Source: Rhizobium sp. (GTDB lineage Bacteria; Pseudomonadota; Alphaproteobacteria; Rhizobiales; Rhizobiaceae). From it: a DNA stretch of 64,000 nt. The stretch is from assembly GCA_002796995.1 (NCBI GenBank), contig PEKW01000002.1, positions 505,990 through 569,989 of the forward strand, read 5' to 3'. The notes beneath the pieces were generated by a model. It was not told where the DNA came from. It saw nothing but the letters and a program-made list of their open reading frames with translations, and made no database searches. The first letter of the stretch is position 1. Each line of letters opens with the position of its first letter. Below, piece by piece: positions 20,227-28,915 of the stretch. The position numbers and the translations under genes were made by a program.

Positions 20227-20250
20227 GGGCGGCGAAAGCCGCCCTTTTTT
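20227..20250 (+). terminator. Rho-independent terminator
   Basis: Perfect 7-bp stem GGGCGGC/GCCGCCC (20227-20233 and 20238-20244) with a GAAA tetraloop, followed by six T (20245-20250). It acts on the plus strand, ending the acetoacetyl-CoA synthetase transcript or a separate short RNA starting after 20007. Confidence 0.9.
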
Positions 20251-20275
20251 CATGCCCTCAAGGGAAGCCGGCGGA

Positions 20276-21955
20276 TCAGCGCGGGCGGTCGAGCGAGCGC
20301 GATACCAGGATCACCGGGATCAGCCCGGCCAGGATGATGATGATCGCCGCGACCGACGCATCCTGGACCTTGGAGCGCGAGGCATCCTCGTAGACCAGCG
20401 TCGCCAGCGTGTTGAAGTTGAACGGGCGAAGCAGGATCGTCGCCGACAGTTCCTTCAGCGTCTCGATGAACACCAGCAGGGCCGCGGTCAAGACGGCAGG
20501 CCGCATGTTCGGCAGCAGCACCTGGGACAGCGTCTGCAGGCCGTTGCGGCCGAGCGTGCGCGCCGCCATGTCGAGATGCGGCGACAGCTTCTGGAACCCG
20601 GCGTCGATCGTGCCTTCGGCCATGGTCAGGAAGCGCACGGTCGCGGCATAGACGATGGCGAAACCGGTGCCGGACAGCAGCAGGCCGGATGAGACGCCGA
20701 GGCTCTGACGCAGCATGCCGTCGAGGAAATTGTCGAAGCCGGCGAGCGGGATCAGCACGCCGATGCCGAGCACGGTGCCGGGAATGCCATAGCCGAGCGA
20801 GGCAAGCCGGCTGGCGCCCGCCGTCAGCCGCGACCGGTCCGTGCGGGCGGCATAGGCCAGCACGAAGGCGAGGATCACGGTCAGCAGGGCCGCGGATGAC
20901 GAGACGGCGACCGAATGGCCGAGCGCCTTGATCAGGCGCGGCTCGGTGAAATCGCCAAGGCGGCGCGCGGCAAAGCCCGCCAGCACGGCGACGGGCACGA
21001 CGAAGCCGACGATGACGGGCAGGGCACAGAGGAGCGCCGCCCCCCAGCCGCGCCAGCCCGACAGCTTCAGACGCACGGCGTCGATGGTGACGGCCGTGGT
21101 CTTCTGGCTGGCGAAGCGCTGGCGCCGGCGCGCGCGCCGCTCGATCCACAGGAGCAGCACGACGAAGACGAGCAGGACGGAGGCGATCTGCGCCGCCCCC
21201 GCGAGGCTGCCGCGATTGAGCCAGGTGTCGTAGATCGAGAAGGTCAGCGTGTTGACGCCGAGGTATTCCACCGCGCCGATGTCGTTCAGCGTTTCCATCA
21301 TCACCAGCGTCAGGCCGACCATGATGGCGGGCCTCGCCATCGGGATCTGCACCCGGGAAAAGACCCGGAATGGTCCGGCGCCAAGCGTTCGGGCGACATC
21401 GGCCGCCGCGCGCCCCTGCATCAGGAACATCGAGCGGCAGGCGAGATAGACGTAAGGGTAGAGGACCGCCGACATCACCAGCACCGCACCGCTGAGCGAA
21501 CGGACGTCGGGAAAGCTGTAGTCGCGCGCCGACTGGAAACCGAACAGGCTGCGATAGAGGCTTTGCACCGGGCCGGTGAAATCGAGGAATTCGCCGAAGG
21601 CATAGGCAGCCAGATAGGACGGGATGGCGAGCGGCAGCACCAGTGCCACCGAGAGCAGGCGGCGGAAGGGGAAATCGCAGGATGCCACCAGCCAGGCGCT
21701 GACGATGCCGATGGAGGCGGTCAGCGCGCCGGTGAAGGCGAGGAGCAGCAGCGTGCGGCTGGCGGCGCGCGGTACCACGTTGAACAGCATGTGCTGCCAG
21801 TTCTCGCCGTCGCCCGACAGGCCGATCAGGAAGATGGCGACGATCGGCATGGCCACGAAGGCGGACACGACGAGCGCGGCCAGCGTCGCGCCGGACAGCC
21901 TGCGCCGCACCGGACCATAAACCGTTCTCTGCGCTAGCCGCGCGTCCGCTGCCAA
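20276..21955 (-). CDS. Fe(III)-type ABC transporter permease (FbpB-like)
   Basis: A fused two-domain permease of 559 residues with about 12 transmembrane helices, the usual layout of FbpB/SfuB proteins. Each half has an EAA loop: DVARTLGAGPFRVFSRVQIP in the first and MAARTLGRNGLQTLSQVLLP in the second. I start it at TTG 21955, which has ACGGAGACG before it and gives the normal family length; the frame is open for another 165 codons upstream but that part has no family character. The binding protein and ATPase are not adjacent. The FbpA-type protein at 40.4 kb is a possible partner. Confidence 0.85.
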   Translation of the reverse strand: MAADARLAQRTVYGPVRRRLSGATLAALVVSAFVAMPIVAIFLIGLSGDGENWQHMLFNVVPRAASRTLLLLAFTGALTASIGIVSAWLVASCDFPFRRLLSVALVLPLAIPSYLAAYAFGEFLDFTGPVQSLYRSLFGFQSARDYSFPDVRSLSGAVLVMSAVLYPYVYLACRSMFLMQGRAAADVARTLGAGPFRVFSRVQIPMARPAIMVGLTLVMMETLNDIGAVEYLGVNTLTFSIYDTWLNRGSLAGAAQIASVLLVFVVLLLWIERRARRRQRFASQKTTAVTIDAVRLKLSGWRGWGAALLCALPVIVGFVVPVAVLAGFAARRLGDFTEPRLIKALGHSVAVSSSAALLTVILAFVLAYAARTDRSRLTAGASRLASLGYGIPGTVLGIGVLIPLAGFDNFLDGMLRQSLGVSSGLLLSGTGFAIVYAATVRFLTMAEGTIDAGFQKLSPHLDMAARTLGRNGLQTLSQVLLPNMRPAVLTAALLVFIETLKELSATILLRPFNFNTLATLVYEDASRSKVQDASVAAIIIILAGLIPVILVSRSLDRPR

Positions 21956-22204
21956 GGCTTCGTCTCCGTATTCTCTGCGTCGGCCAGTCGCACGAGGCAC
22001 CGGCTCCGTTCCTGTCGGTCTAGCTGAAACCGGCCGCGAAGGAAACGGCCGGGCGCCGAGCAGCGGCAAATTCGGTCGCGCCGCGTGTCGGTCATGCGGC
22101 GCCGGGACTACCGATGATTGAATTCGCGGGTGCTTGAAGACTATTCTTGGCCAGCGGGGGCTCTCGGCCGGGCCGGTTGACAGCGAGCCAGGACGGCAAA
22201 ATAC

Positions 22205-23223
22205 ATGAGCCGCGCAGCGTCTTTCATAACCACTCAGGGCAGAGAAGATCGCATGAACGAAATGGCGTGGGTCGCCGAAACGGCGTCGGAGAGCGAAGCG
22301 CTGGGCTTCGATCCGGAGGGCCGCATCACCTTCGACGACGGCCCGTTTGCGGGCTTCCTCGAGCGTGTGCCGCTGCGGCCGGGCATGGCCCTCTACCGTG
22401 TCGAGGGGACGTCGAGCCATGCCTGGACACTGAAGGCGCTGGGGATGCACCCGCAGGCAATCTGGTCTTCGGCACCATGCTGAGCGGCGCCGGCGCGATC
22501 GCGGCGCATGGCAATGAGAGGCAGGTCTGGCGTTCGCCGGGCCGCCCCTTCGTCGTCAGCCTGGCCGAACGCGAAATCGCCTATCACCTGGAGCCGGGCG
22601 AGCCGTGGCGCGCCGTGACCCTGCTGCTGGAGGCCGAGGCGCTCGAGAGACTGGCCGCCGAGGACGGGCTTCCGCCCTTGGCCCGTGCGGTCCTGAAGGA
22701 CGGCCAACTGCCGGTTTCGCACGTACTGGAGAGCGACCGGGCCGTCACGCGCGCGGCAAGCGATCTCATGTGCCCCGCCTATCGCGGCGCGATGGCGGCC
22801 CTCTGGCGCGAGAGCAAGGCGCTGGAGCTTTTGGCGCACCAGCTGGATCATCTCGCCGGCAGTCCGCCCGCGCCCGTTACACTAAGTGCGCGGGATATTG
22901 CGCGGGTGCGCGAAGCCCACCAGTTCCTAGTCGCGGACCTGCGCACGCCGCCGAGCCTCGAGACGCTGGCGGCGCAGGCGAAGCTTCCCGCGCGTCGGAT
23001 CAATCAGGGATTCCGCCAGCTTTACGGCATGACGGTCTTCGAGGTGCTGCTCGAGGCGAGGATGAAGCTGGCCCACGCCCTGGTCCTGGAAAGGCCGGAC
23101 ATACCCCTCAAGCATCTGGCCTGGATGGTGGGCTACAGCCAGCTGTCCAATTTCATCAACGCCTACCGCCGCCGCTTCGGCGTATCGCCCGGCCGGCACC
23201 GGCGGGAGGGTGGTTCGGACTAG
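22205..23223 (+). pseudogene. AraC-family regulator with a single-base frameshift
   Basis: The N-terminal part is in the frame starting at 22205 or, more likely, 22253 (MNEMAWVAETASESEALGF), ending in ...HAWTLKALG. The rest is in another frame, resuming as DAPAGNLVFGTMLSGAG and running to 23223. The junction lies at the G run 22440-22444; restoring one base gives a continuous protein of about 324 residues from 22253. The C-terminal half has two AraC helix-turn-helices (SLETLAAQAKLPARRINQGF and IPLKHLAWMVGYSQLSNFIN), resembling PchR/YbtA siderophore regulators. It is divergent from an iron-type permease, which fits. It is either inactivated or a sequence error. Confidence 0.75.
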
Positions 23224-23720
23224 AGCCTTTCCTGAAATTTCGCCTGCGGCCTTGCTGACGCAGGCATGCGCAGGCGCGCCATTGCGTCCATTTTGGGCGA
23301 GGAAAGAGTTATGCGCGGCGGCGAATGATTATGCGTGGCTGATCCCCGCGTTGATCGGTTCTGCAACCTGCAGGCAATAGGAGCCTTGCGCACCGAGCCC
23401 GGTTTCGCCTCCGCGGGGATCATCGAAATGAATGCCTTCGTTCTCGTCTTCATCCTTCGCCTGTTTGCGCCGCGGATCGGCCGGCGCAATCGCAACCGAT
23501 AAGCCGCCGGCGGGGGAGGCGGGCAGGGCGCGCGGCGGCGCCCTTGCGTGCTCCCGATACCGCAAGGATGGCGAAGGTGGAGCGGCGGGGCCGAGGCATC
23601 CTCCCGACCCTGGCGGCAACCGGCCGCTCCACCACCCGATCGGGCGTGATGTCTCACCCGGAGAGGCTGCGCGCGAGGGCCGCATTTCCCCCAGCGCATC
23701 GCCGCTCGTCTATCGCAGGT
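23224..23720. other. 497-base intergenic stretch without a convincing gene
   Basis: Several frames are open on both strands because the GC content is high, but none has a good start, family resemblance or hydrophobic pattern. A minus-strand frame ending near 23329 has a non-random acidic tail (KQAKDEDENEGIHFDD) and might be remains of a gene. The text CCTGCGGCCTTGCTGACGCAGG at 23245 could form a hairpin just after the AraC stop. Confidence 0.4.
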
Positions 23721-26700
23721 TCAGTCGGCCAGCACGCGCTGCGAGGGGAAGGTGATCTCGACCAGCGTGCCCTCGTTCGGCGCCGAGGAGATGGCGAAGG
23801 TGGCGCGGTTGGCATCGACCATGGCCTTGGTCAGCGGCAGGCCGAGCCCGGTGCCATCGCCGCGGCTGCGGGTACCGGCATGCACCTGGCGGAACGGCTT
23901 CATCGCCTGCTCCAGCTCCGTGCGGGTCATGCCGACGCCGGTGTCGCGGATGCGCAGCGCCACGCTGCCATTGGCTTCATAGGCGGTCGATACGATGATC
24001 TGGCCGCCCGACGGCGTGAAGCGGATGGCGTTCGCCAAAATGTTCAAGACGATCTGCTTGATCGAGCGCATGTCGGCGACGACGCTCGGCACGGCCTGCG
24101 ACAACGCGGTGCGGATGATGACGCGCTGGCCGTTGGCCTGCGGCTGGACGATCGACACCGCCGCCTGCACCGTCTCGTTCAGCCCGACGGCGGTGAAGTC
24201 GAGATCCATCTCGCCGGCCTCGATCTTGGAAATGTCGAGCAGGTCGTTGACGATGTCGAGCACGTGCCGGCCGGAGCGCACGATGTCGTTGGCATATTCG
24301 GCGTAGCGCGGATGGCCGACCGGGCCGAAATGTTCGTTGGCCATCATGTCGGCAAAGCCGATGATGGCGTTGAGCGGCGTGCGGATCTCGTGGCTGACGC
24401 GGGCGAGGAAGTCGCTCTTGTGGGCGTTGGCGGTCTCGGCGGCGCGCTTGGCGTTGCGCAGCTCCTCCTCGGTCCGCTTCCACTGGGTGATGTCGCGGAT
24501 CACGGCGCAATAGCCGTTGGACGAGGTGAGCTTGCCGATGGTCATGAACAGCGGCAGGAAGCCGCCCGAGGCCTCGCGGCCGATCACTTCGCGGCCGTCG
24601 TTGAGCACGCTCGCCACGCCATGGCCGGACAGGCCGCCGAGATAGTCGAGGATCGACTTCTGGCTTTCATGGGCAAACAGCATGACGAAGGGTTTTCCGC
24701 GCGTTTCCGCCTCGTCGAAGTTGAACAGCGCGCTCGCCGCCCGGTTCATCGAGCGGATGTCGCCGTCGGCGCCGAGGATGACGACGCCGTCGGTCGCGGT
24801 CTCGAGGATGGCGCGCAATTCGTCGACCTCGACCTGCAGCCGGGCGAGCTGTTCGGCGCCCGCCTGGCCTTGCGGTTCGGCGACCGGCTGGGCGGCGACG
24901 GCATGGAGCGCCACCGGCTTTTCCGGCGCGGCCTGGGCGGCAGCGCCGGCCGGGATCAGCGCCAGCATCAGCGCGGTTGCGCGCTCGAAGCGGATGGACT
25001 GCAGCCGCGCGGTGACGGGCACGAGCTGGTCGTCGGCGCGCACGATGACGACGCGGCCGGGCTCCTCGCTCGCCCCTTCGAGATCCTGGCGCTGGATCAG
25101 CACGTCCAGCCCGCCGGCGGTGTCGAGATCTTCCACCGAGGCATAGCCGGTGAGCGCCAGGAATTCCGGATTGGCGTGGATCAGCCGGTCGCCGACATGG
25201 ATCAGCAATGCGACCGGCATCAGGTCGACGATCTCGGCGGTGAGCGCATTGTCGCGCTTCAGGCGCAGCGTGGCGAATTCCTCGACCGTGGTCTCCTGCG
25301 GCTCGGGCGCAGCTTCGGCCATAGTCTCCGCGGCAACGGGCTCGGGGCCGGCGGCCTCGGCCGGCGCTTCGGCGGCTTCGGCGGCTTCGTTCGGTTCCAG
25401 CTCCGTTTCAGCCTGCCCGGCAGCCGCGGAGGCATCGGCTTCCTCGGCGGCGCGGTCGGCCGCCGCGGTCTCGTTGCGGCGGATCTCGTTCAGTGCCTCG
25501 GCGGCCTTTTCGCGCAGGCCCTGCGGATCGAGCTTGCGGGCGATCTCCAGGAAGGCGGCCTGTTCGCCGGGGGTCAGGCCGTCGCGGCCGCGGGCGCGGC
25601 GCTCCTCGAGCTGCACCACCTTGTCGGAATGGCGCCGGCCGGGGGTCTCGACGATCTGCAGCGCCGGCGGCTCGGCGACGGGGCTGCGGGGCGGCTCGGC
25701 CGGCGCTTCGAAGAATTCCGGTTCGCCGATGCGCGGCAGGTCGTCCTCGGCTTCGGCAGCCGTGGTTTCGCCCTCGACAGCCGTATCGGCGGTTGCCGTA
25801 TCCTGGTCGGAGACAGCTTCGCCTTCGGTCGTGTCGGACGGGAGTTCGGCGGCGCTGTCGTCGTCGGGCGCGGCTTCGATCGTCGGGAACCCGGCGTCGT
25901 CGGCCCCGTCCGTCTCGTCGTCGAGCAGCGAGAAGCTGGGCACGGTCTCGGCAGAGGCTTCGCTGATCTCCGGCTGTTCCGGCTCGCTCGGGGCCGCCTG
26001 TTCCACGAAGGTCATGCCGGTGCGGTTCGGATCCTCGACCGCGTCCGCCATGCGCACGATGCCGAAACCGCGGAAGCCGTCGAAATCGCGGCTGCGGGTA
26101 TAGGTCGGAAGGGCTGCGAGATCGACCGGCACCATCAGGCTGGTGCCCTCGACCGGCCAGTGGATGGTCTTGCCCGACCAGGTGTCGCGCTTCTTCAACA
26201 GTTCGCCGATCTTGCCCTCGGGGTCGAGGTTGAACAGCGCGGCGAGATCGGTGAAGGCGACGCCGTTGATGTCGGCGGCATGCGGGCCGACGGCCTCGGC
26301 GAATTCGTGCGAGACGTCGCAGAACCGTCCGTCGGCGTCGATCTTCCAGACGAAGCGCGTGGCGCGGCGTTCCGGCGAAAAGACGAAGGCGCCGGCCGGG
26401 GCTTCGCCCGAGGGCGCGGCCGGGACTACGGCGACGGGTGAGGGGGCGGCTTCGGCGACGGCGGCGTCGTCGTGTGCGGTTGCCGGTTCGGCGGCGGCAG
26501 CAGCAGACGCGGTCGTCGTTTCGTCGGCGTCGAGCGGCAGCGGCGCATCGGCCTCCGCGGCGTCGTCGACGAGGGGCGTGTCTGTCTGCACATCGTCGGC
26601 GGGCGCGACGTCGGCGGCAATCTCCGGCACGGCTTCGATCGCCAGCGGCAGCTCGGCCTGCGGGGCGGCGGCCTCACCCATTTCGTCGGCATCCGGAAAC

Positions 26701-27752
26701 AGCTCGGCGGCCTCGGTGTCGGCAAGGGGGCCGACCTCGTACTCCAGGGTCTCCACCACCTCGGCCGCGGCTTCGGCCAGCACGGCGTCGCCCGGTGCAG
26801 CGGTTTCGCTCGAAACGGACTCGTCCGAAACGGCGTCATCGCCCGTCTCGTCGGTGTCGGTCTCGTCCAGTGCCTCGACCTCGTCGGCCTCGAATTCCTC
26901 GATCTCGCCGATCGCATCCACCACCTCGGCAAAGCCGGCCTCGGCCTCGACCACGCCGGCGGTCACGATGGCTGCGGCCTCGGGGGGAACGATCGGCTCG
27001 GCCGCGGGTTCCTCGAGGGTGGCGGGCAGCGGGGCAATCGGGCCGGTCGGTTCTTCGGTGTCGAAGTTGTCGGTCGGGTCCATGTGGCCAAGGATCGTCT
27101 CGACCGCAAACAGCAGGTGCAGTGCCGGATCGTCGGACAGCTTGCCGATGGCGGCGGGCAGGTGGCCGCGCCCGGTCGGGATCGGCCGCTTGACCAGATG
27201 ATCGGCATCCGTGCCGGCCAGCGTGACCAGCGTGCGGGCGGTCTGCGGGGTGATGCCGAGGCCGGCGAACTTCGCCGAGGCGACGACCACCTGGCCCTCG
27301 CCGTCGAGCACGGCCATATGGGTGTCGGGATCGTCGAAGCCGGTCAGCATTTCGGCCGCGCGCTCCGCTAGACTGCCGGCCTTGCCGACCGGCGGCACGG
27401 CGAGCAGCACGACCGGCTCGCCGGGGCGGATCTCCACCATCTGTGCCGTCGCGGTCACGGGAACGCGCTGGAAGCCCGAGGCGATGCGCAGCAGCAGCGA
27501 ACGGCTGTCGCCGACGGCGCCGAGCTGGCGGGCCACGCCCTCGATCTGGCGGAAGGTGACGTCGCCGCGGTTGGGGCCTTCCTCGAGAAAATCGTAGATC
27601 GAGGCATTGCCGAAGAAGCGCGCGCCGGCGCCGTTGGCCCACAACACCCGGTCGAGCGCGGGCGAAAACACGACGAGCGCCTCGCCCCGGGCAAAGCGCG
27701 GGCGGATGCTGTCGTGAACTGCGACATCGATGAACGGGTATGGAGCGGGCAT
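23721..27752 (-). CDS. Very large PAS-domain sensor histidine kinase (PdhS/PleC-like catalytic part)
   Basis: A 1343-residue cytosolic kinase from ATG 27752; a TTG at 27791 would add 13 residues. Order: N-terminal sensor-like region with PAS character (about 1-250), a long acidic Ala/Glu/Asp-rich stretch, a PAS-like block near 470-580, a second acidic stretch, two PAS domains (LMPVALLIHVGDRLIHANPE and ILETATDGVVILGADGDIRS), then HisKA and HATPase. The phosphoacceptor is H1121 in SHEIRTPLNAIIGFADMM; the N box is NILANAIRFTP, then DTGVGM and GTGLGLPLTK. The catalytic core resembles DivK-type cell-cycle kinases such as PdhS and PleC. There are no membrane helices. Confidence 0.85.
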   Translation of the reverse strand: MPAPYPFIDVAVHDSIRPRFARGEALVVFSPALDRVLWANGAGARFFGNASIYDFLEEGPNRGDVTFRQIEGVARQLGAVGDSRSLLLRIASGFQRVPVTATAQMVEIRPGEPVVLLAVPPVGKAGSLAERAAEMLTGFDDPDTHMAVLDGEGQVVVASAKFAGLGITPQTARTLVTLAGTDADHLVKRPIPTGRGHLPAAIGKLSDDPALHLLFAVETILGHMDPTDNFDTEEPTGPIAPLPATLEEPAAEPIVPPEAAAIVTAGVVEAEAGFAEVVDAIGEIEEFEADEVEALDETDTDETGDDAVSDESVSSETAAPGDAVLAEAAAEVVETLEYEVGPLADTEAAELFPDADEMGEAAAPQAELPLAIEAVPEIAADVAPADDVQTDTPLVDDAAEADAPLPLDADETTTASAAAAAEPATAHDDAAVAEAAPSPVAVVPAAPSGEAPAGAFVFSPERRATRFVWKIDADGRFCDVSHEFAEAVGPHAADINGVAFTDLAALFNLDPEGKIGELLKKRDTWSGKTIHWPVEGTSLMVPVDLAALPTYTRSRDFDGFRGFGIVRMADAVEDPNRTGMTFVEQAAPSEPEQPEISEASAETVPSFSLLDDETDGADDAGFPTIEAAPDDDSAAELPSDTTEGEAVSDQDTATADTAVEGETTAAEAEDDLPRIGEPEFFEAPAEPPRSPVAEPPALQIVETPGRRHSDKVVQLEERRARGRDGLTPGEQAAFLEIARKLDPQGLREKAAEALNEIRRNETAAADRAAEEADASAAAGQAETELEPNEAAEAAEAPAEAAGPEPVAAETMAEAAPEPQETTVEEFATLRLKRDNALTAEIVDLMPVALLIHVGDRLIHANPEFLALTGYASVEDLDTAGGLDVLIQRQDLEGASEEPGRVVIVRADDQLVPVTARLQSIRFERATALMLALIPAGAAAQAAPEKPVALHAVAAQPVAEPQGQAGAEQLARLQVEVDELRAILETATDGVVILGADGDIRSMNRAASALFNFDEAETRGKPFVMLFAHESQKSILDYLGGLSGHGVASVLNDGREVIGREASGGFLPLFMTIGKLTSSNGYCAVIRDITQWKRTEEELRNAKRAAETANAHKSDFLARVSHEIRTPLNAIIGFADMMANEHFGPVGHPRYAEYANDIVRSGRHVLDIVNDLLDISKIEAGEMDLDFTAVGLNETVQAAVSIVQPQANGQRVIIRTALSQAVPSVVADMRSIKQIVLNILANAIRFTPSGGQIIVSTAYEANGSVALRIRDTGVGMTRTELEQAMKPFRQVHAGTRSRGDGTGLGLPLTKAMVDANRATFAISSAPNEGTLVEITFPSQRVLAD

Positions 27753-27892
27753 CGTGGGACCTGTCTTAGCAATTGCCGTCACAGGCGGCAAATTAACAGA
27801 TTTTTAATACCTAGCCACGGCTTTCGGGTCCAGCAAGGCGCGCCGGTTTCGCCCAACAGGGTTAATCCGCAAGACGCGGATAAATTGTATGC

Positions 27893-27938
27893 TGCACTGC
27901 ACAATGATATTGCAATGCACAATAAGCGGTGCTATATA
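27893..27938 (+). promoter_or_regulatory. Phasin promoter with overlapping PhaR-like operator
   Basis: TTGCAA (27910-27915) and TATATA (27933-27938) are separated by exactly 17 bases, a good sigma-70 type promoter. Two TGC/GCA dyads, TGCACTGCA at 27893-27901 and TTGCAATGCA at 27910-27919, lie on and just upstream of the -35. PhaR repressors are known to bind TGC-GCA type sequences before phasin genes, so repression released by PHB is the likely control. The binding is inference. Confidence 0.65.
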
Positions 27939-27999
27939 CAATTCATCGAACACAACCGGGCCCGCCGATAGCTGACCCGCTCAAACGAGGATCACTCAC

Positions 28000-28455
28000 A
28001 TGGCTGCCAATACCACCAAGGACGCATTCTCCTTCTCCGCCACCGCATTCGACCCGGCAAAGGTCACCGAAACCTTCCGCGACTTCGCCGAAAAGGGCGC
28101 AGCCCAGTCGAAGGACGCCTATGCAAAGATGAAGACCGCGACCGAAGAAGCCACCAAGACCGTCGAAACGACGCTCCAGACCGCCCAGGCCGGCACCGTC
28201 GAACTCGGCCTCAAGGCCATCGACGCGCTGCGCACCAATGCCGAAATGTCGCTCTCGCACATGGAAGCCCTGCTCGGCGTCAAGTCGATCGCCGAACTGG
28301 TCGAACTGCAGACCTCCTTCATCCGCAAGCAGGCCGAAGTCACCGTCGAGCAGGCCAAGGCCATGCAGGAAGCCGCCAAGAAGGTTGCCGAGACCGTGGT
28401 GAAGCCGGGCAAGGAAGCTGCTGAAAAGGTCATGTCGACCTTCAAGGCCGCCTGA
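28000..28455 (+). CDS. Phasin (PHB granule-associated protein)
   Basis: A 151-residue phasin, the amphipathic coat protein of polyhydroxybutyrate granules. Almost the entire protein is alanine-rich helix with heptad-like repeats (AAQSKDAYAKMKTATEEATK, ELQTSFIRKQAEVTVEQAK), and it has the Phasin_2 core around residues 20-130. It starts at ATG 28000 after GAGGATCACTCAC. It has its own promoter and terminator. The C-terminal KVAETVVKPGKEAAEKV is typical of rhizobial phasins. Confidence 0.92.
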   Translation: MAANTTKDAFSFSATAFDPAKVTETFRDFAEKGAAQSKDAYAKMKTATEEATKTVETTLQTAQAGTVELGLKAIDALRTNAEMSLSHMEALLGVKSIAELVELQTSFIRKQAEVTVEQAKAMQEAAKKVAETVVKPGKEAAEKVMSTFKAA

Positions 28456-28484
28456 TCAAAGACGCATGTCCTCCCAAGGACTTG

Positions 28485-28514
28485 AAGGCCGGGGCACTTG
28501 TCCCGGCCTTTTTT
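28485..28514 (+). terminator. Rho-independent terminator of the phasin gene
   Basis: A 9-bp stem AAGGCCGGG/CCCGGCCTT (28485-28493 with 28502-28510) with an 8-base loop, followed by a T run through 28514. It lies 30 bases after the phasin stop. Confidence 0.9.
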
Positions 28515-28592
28515 CGTTTGGTGCAAAAAAGGCTTGAAAAAGACGCCAACTGTCCGTATGTGACCCCTCAAGGCGTCTTGGACGCCCGATGT

Positions 28593-28669
28593 GCGGTTGT
28601 AGCTCAGTTGGTTAGAGCGCAGGTTTGTGGCACCTGAGGTCGGAGGTTCGAGACCCCCCAACCGTACCA
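28593..28669 (+). tRNA. tRNA-His (GTG)
   Basis: A complete cloverleaf. The acceptor 5' strand GCGGTTG pairs with CAACCGT; the D arm is GCTCAGTTGGTTAGAGC; the anticodon stem-loop CAGGTTTGTGGCACCTG has GTG in the loop; the T arm is GGAGGTTCGAGACCCCC; CCA is encoded at 28667-28669. The discriminator is A73 and position 1 pairs with T72. Base 28592 is T, so the universal G-1 of tRNA-His is not encoded; this is the known alphaproteobacterial variant. No second copy of its 3' end was found downstream. Confidence 0.96.
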
Positions 28670-28915
28670 TTTCTTCTCTTTCGGAAAACTTGACATTCGA
28701 AATTGTGGTGCCTTGCGATGATATGCAGGGCCACATTGTTCGCTACTGTGGAAGCCGCGGATCGACATCGTGTGGTTTCCAAAACGGGCACCGTTTCGGA
28801 TTAGTGTCGGAGCGAGGTACGGCGAAGTCCCGACTGCGACATGAAGAGGTCTACCAAGCCCATGATGACAGACGCGCCACGCTTGTGCTACGGCTCTGTT
28901 AAAAGGGGTGCGAGC

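Noticed and set aside
23220..23699. A 159-codon minus-strand frame after the AraC gene
   Set aside because: No ribosome site, no family character, and composition typical of random GC-rich frames.
23544..26441. A 965-codon open frame on the plus strand opposite the histidine kinase
   Set aside because: It is an antisense shadow made possible by very high GC and the Ala/Glu/Asp-rich kinase codons; composition is low-complexity His/Arg/Gly and no family is recognisable.
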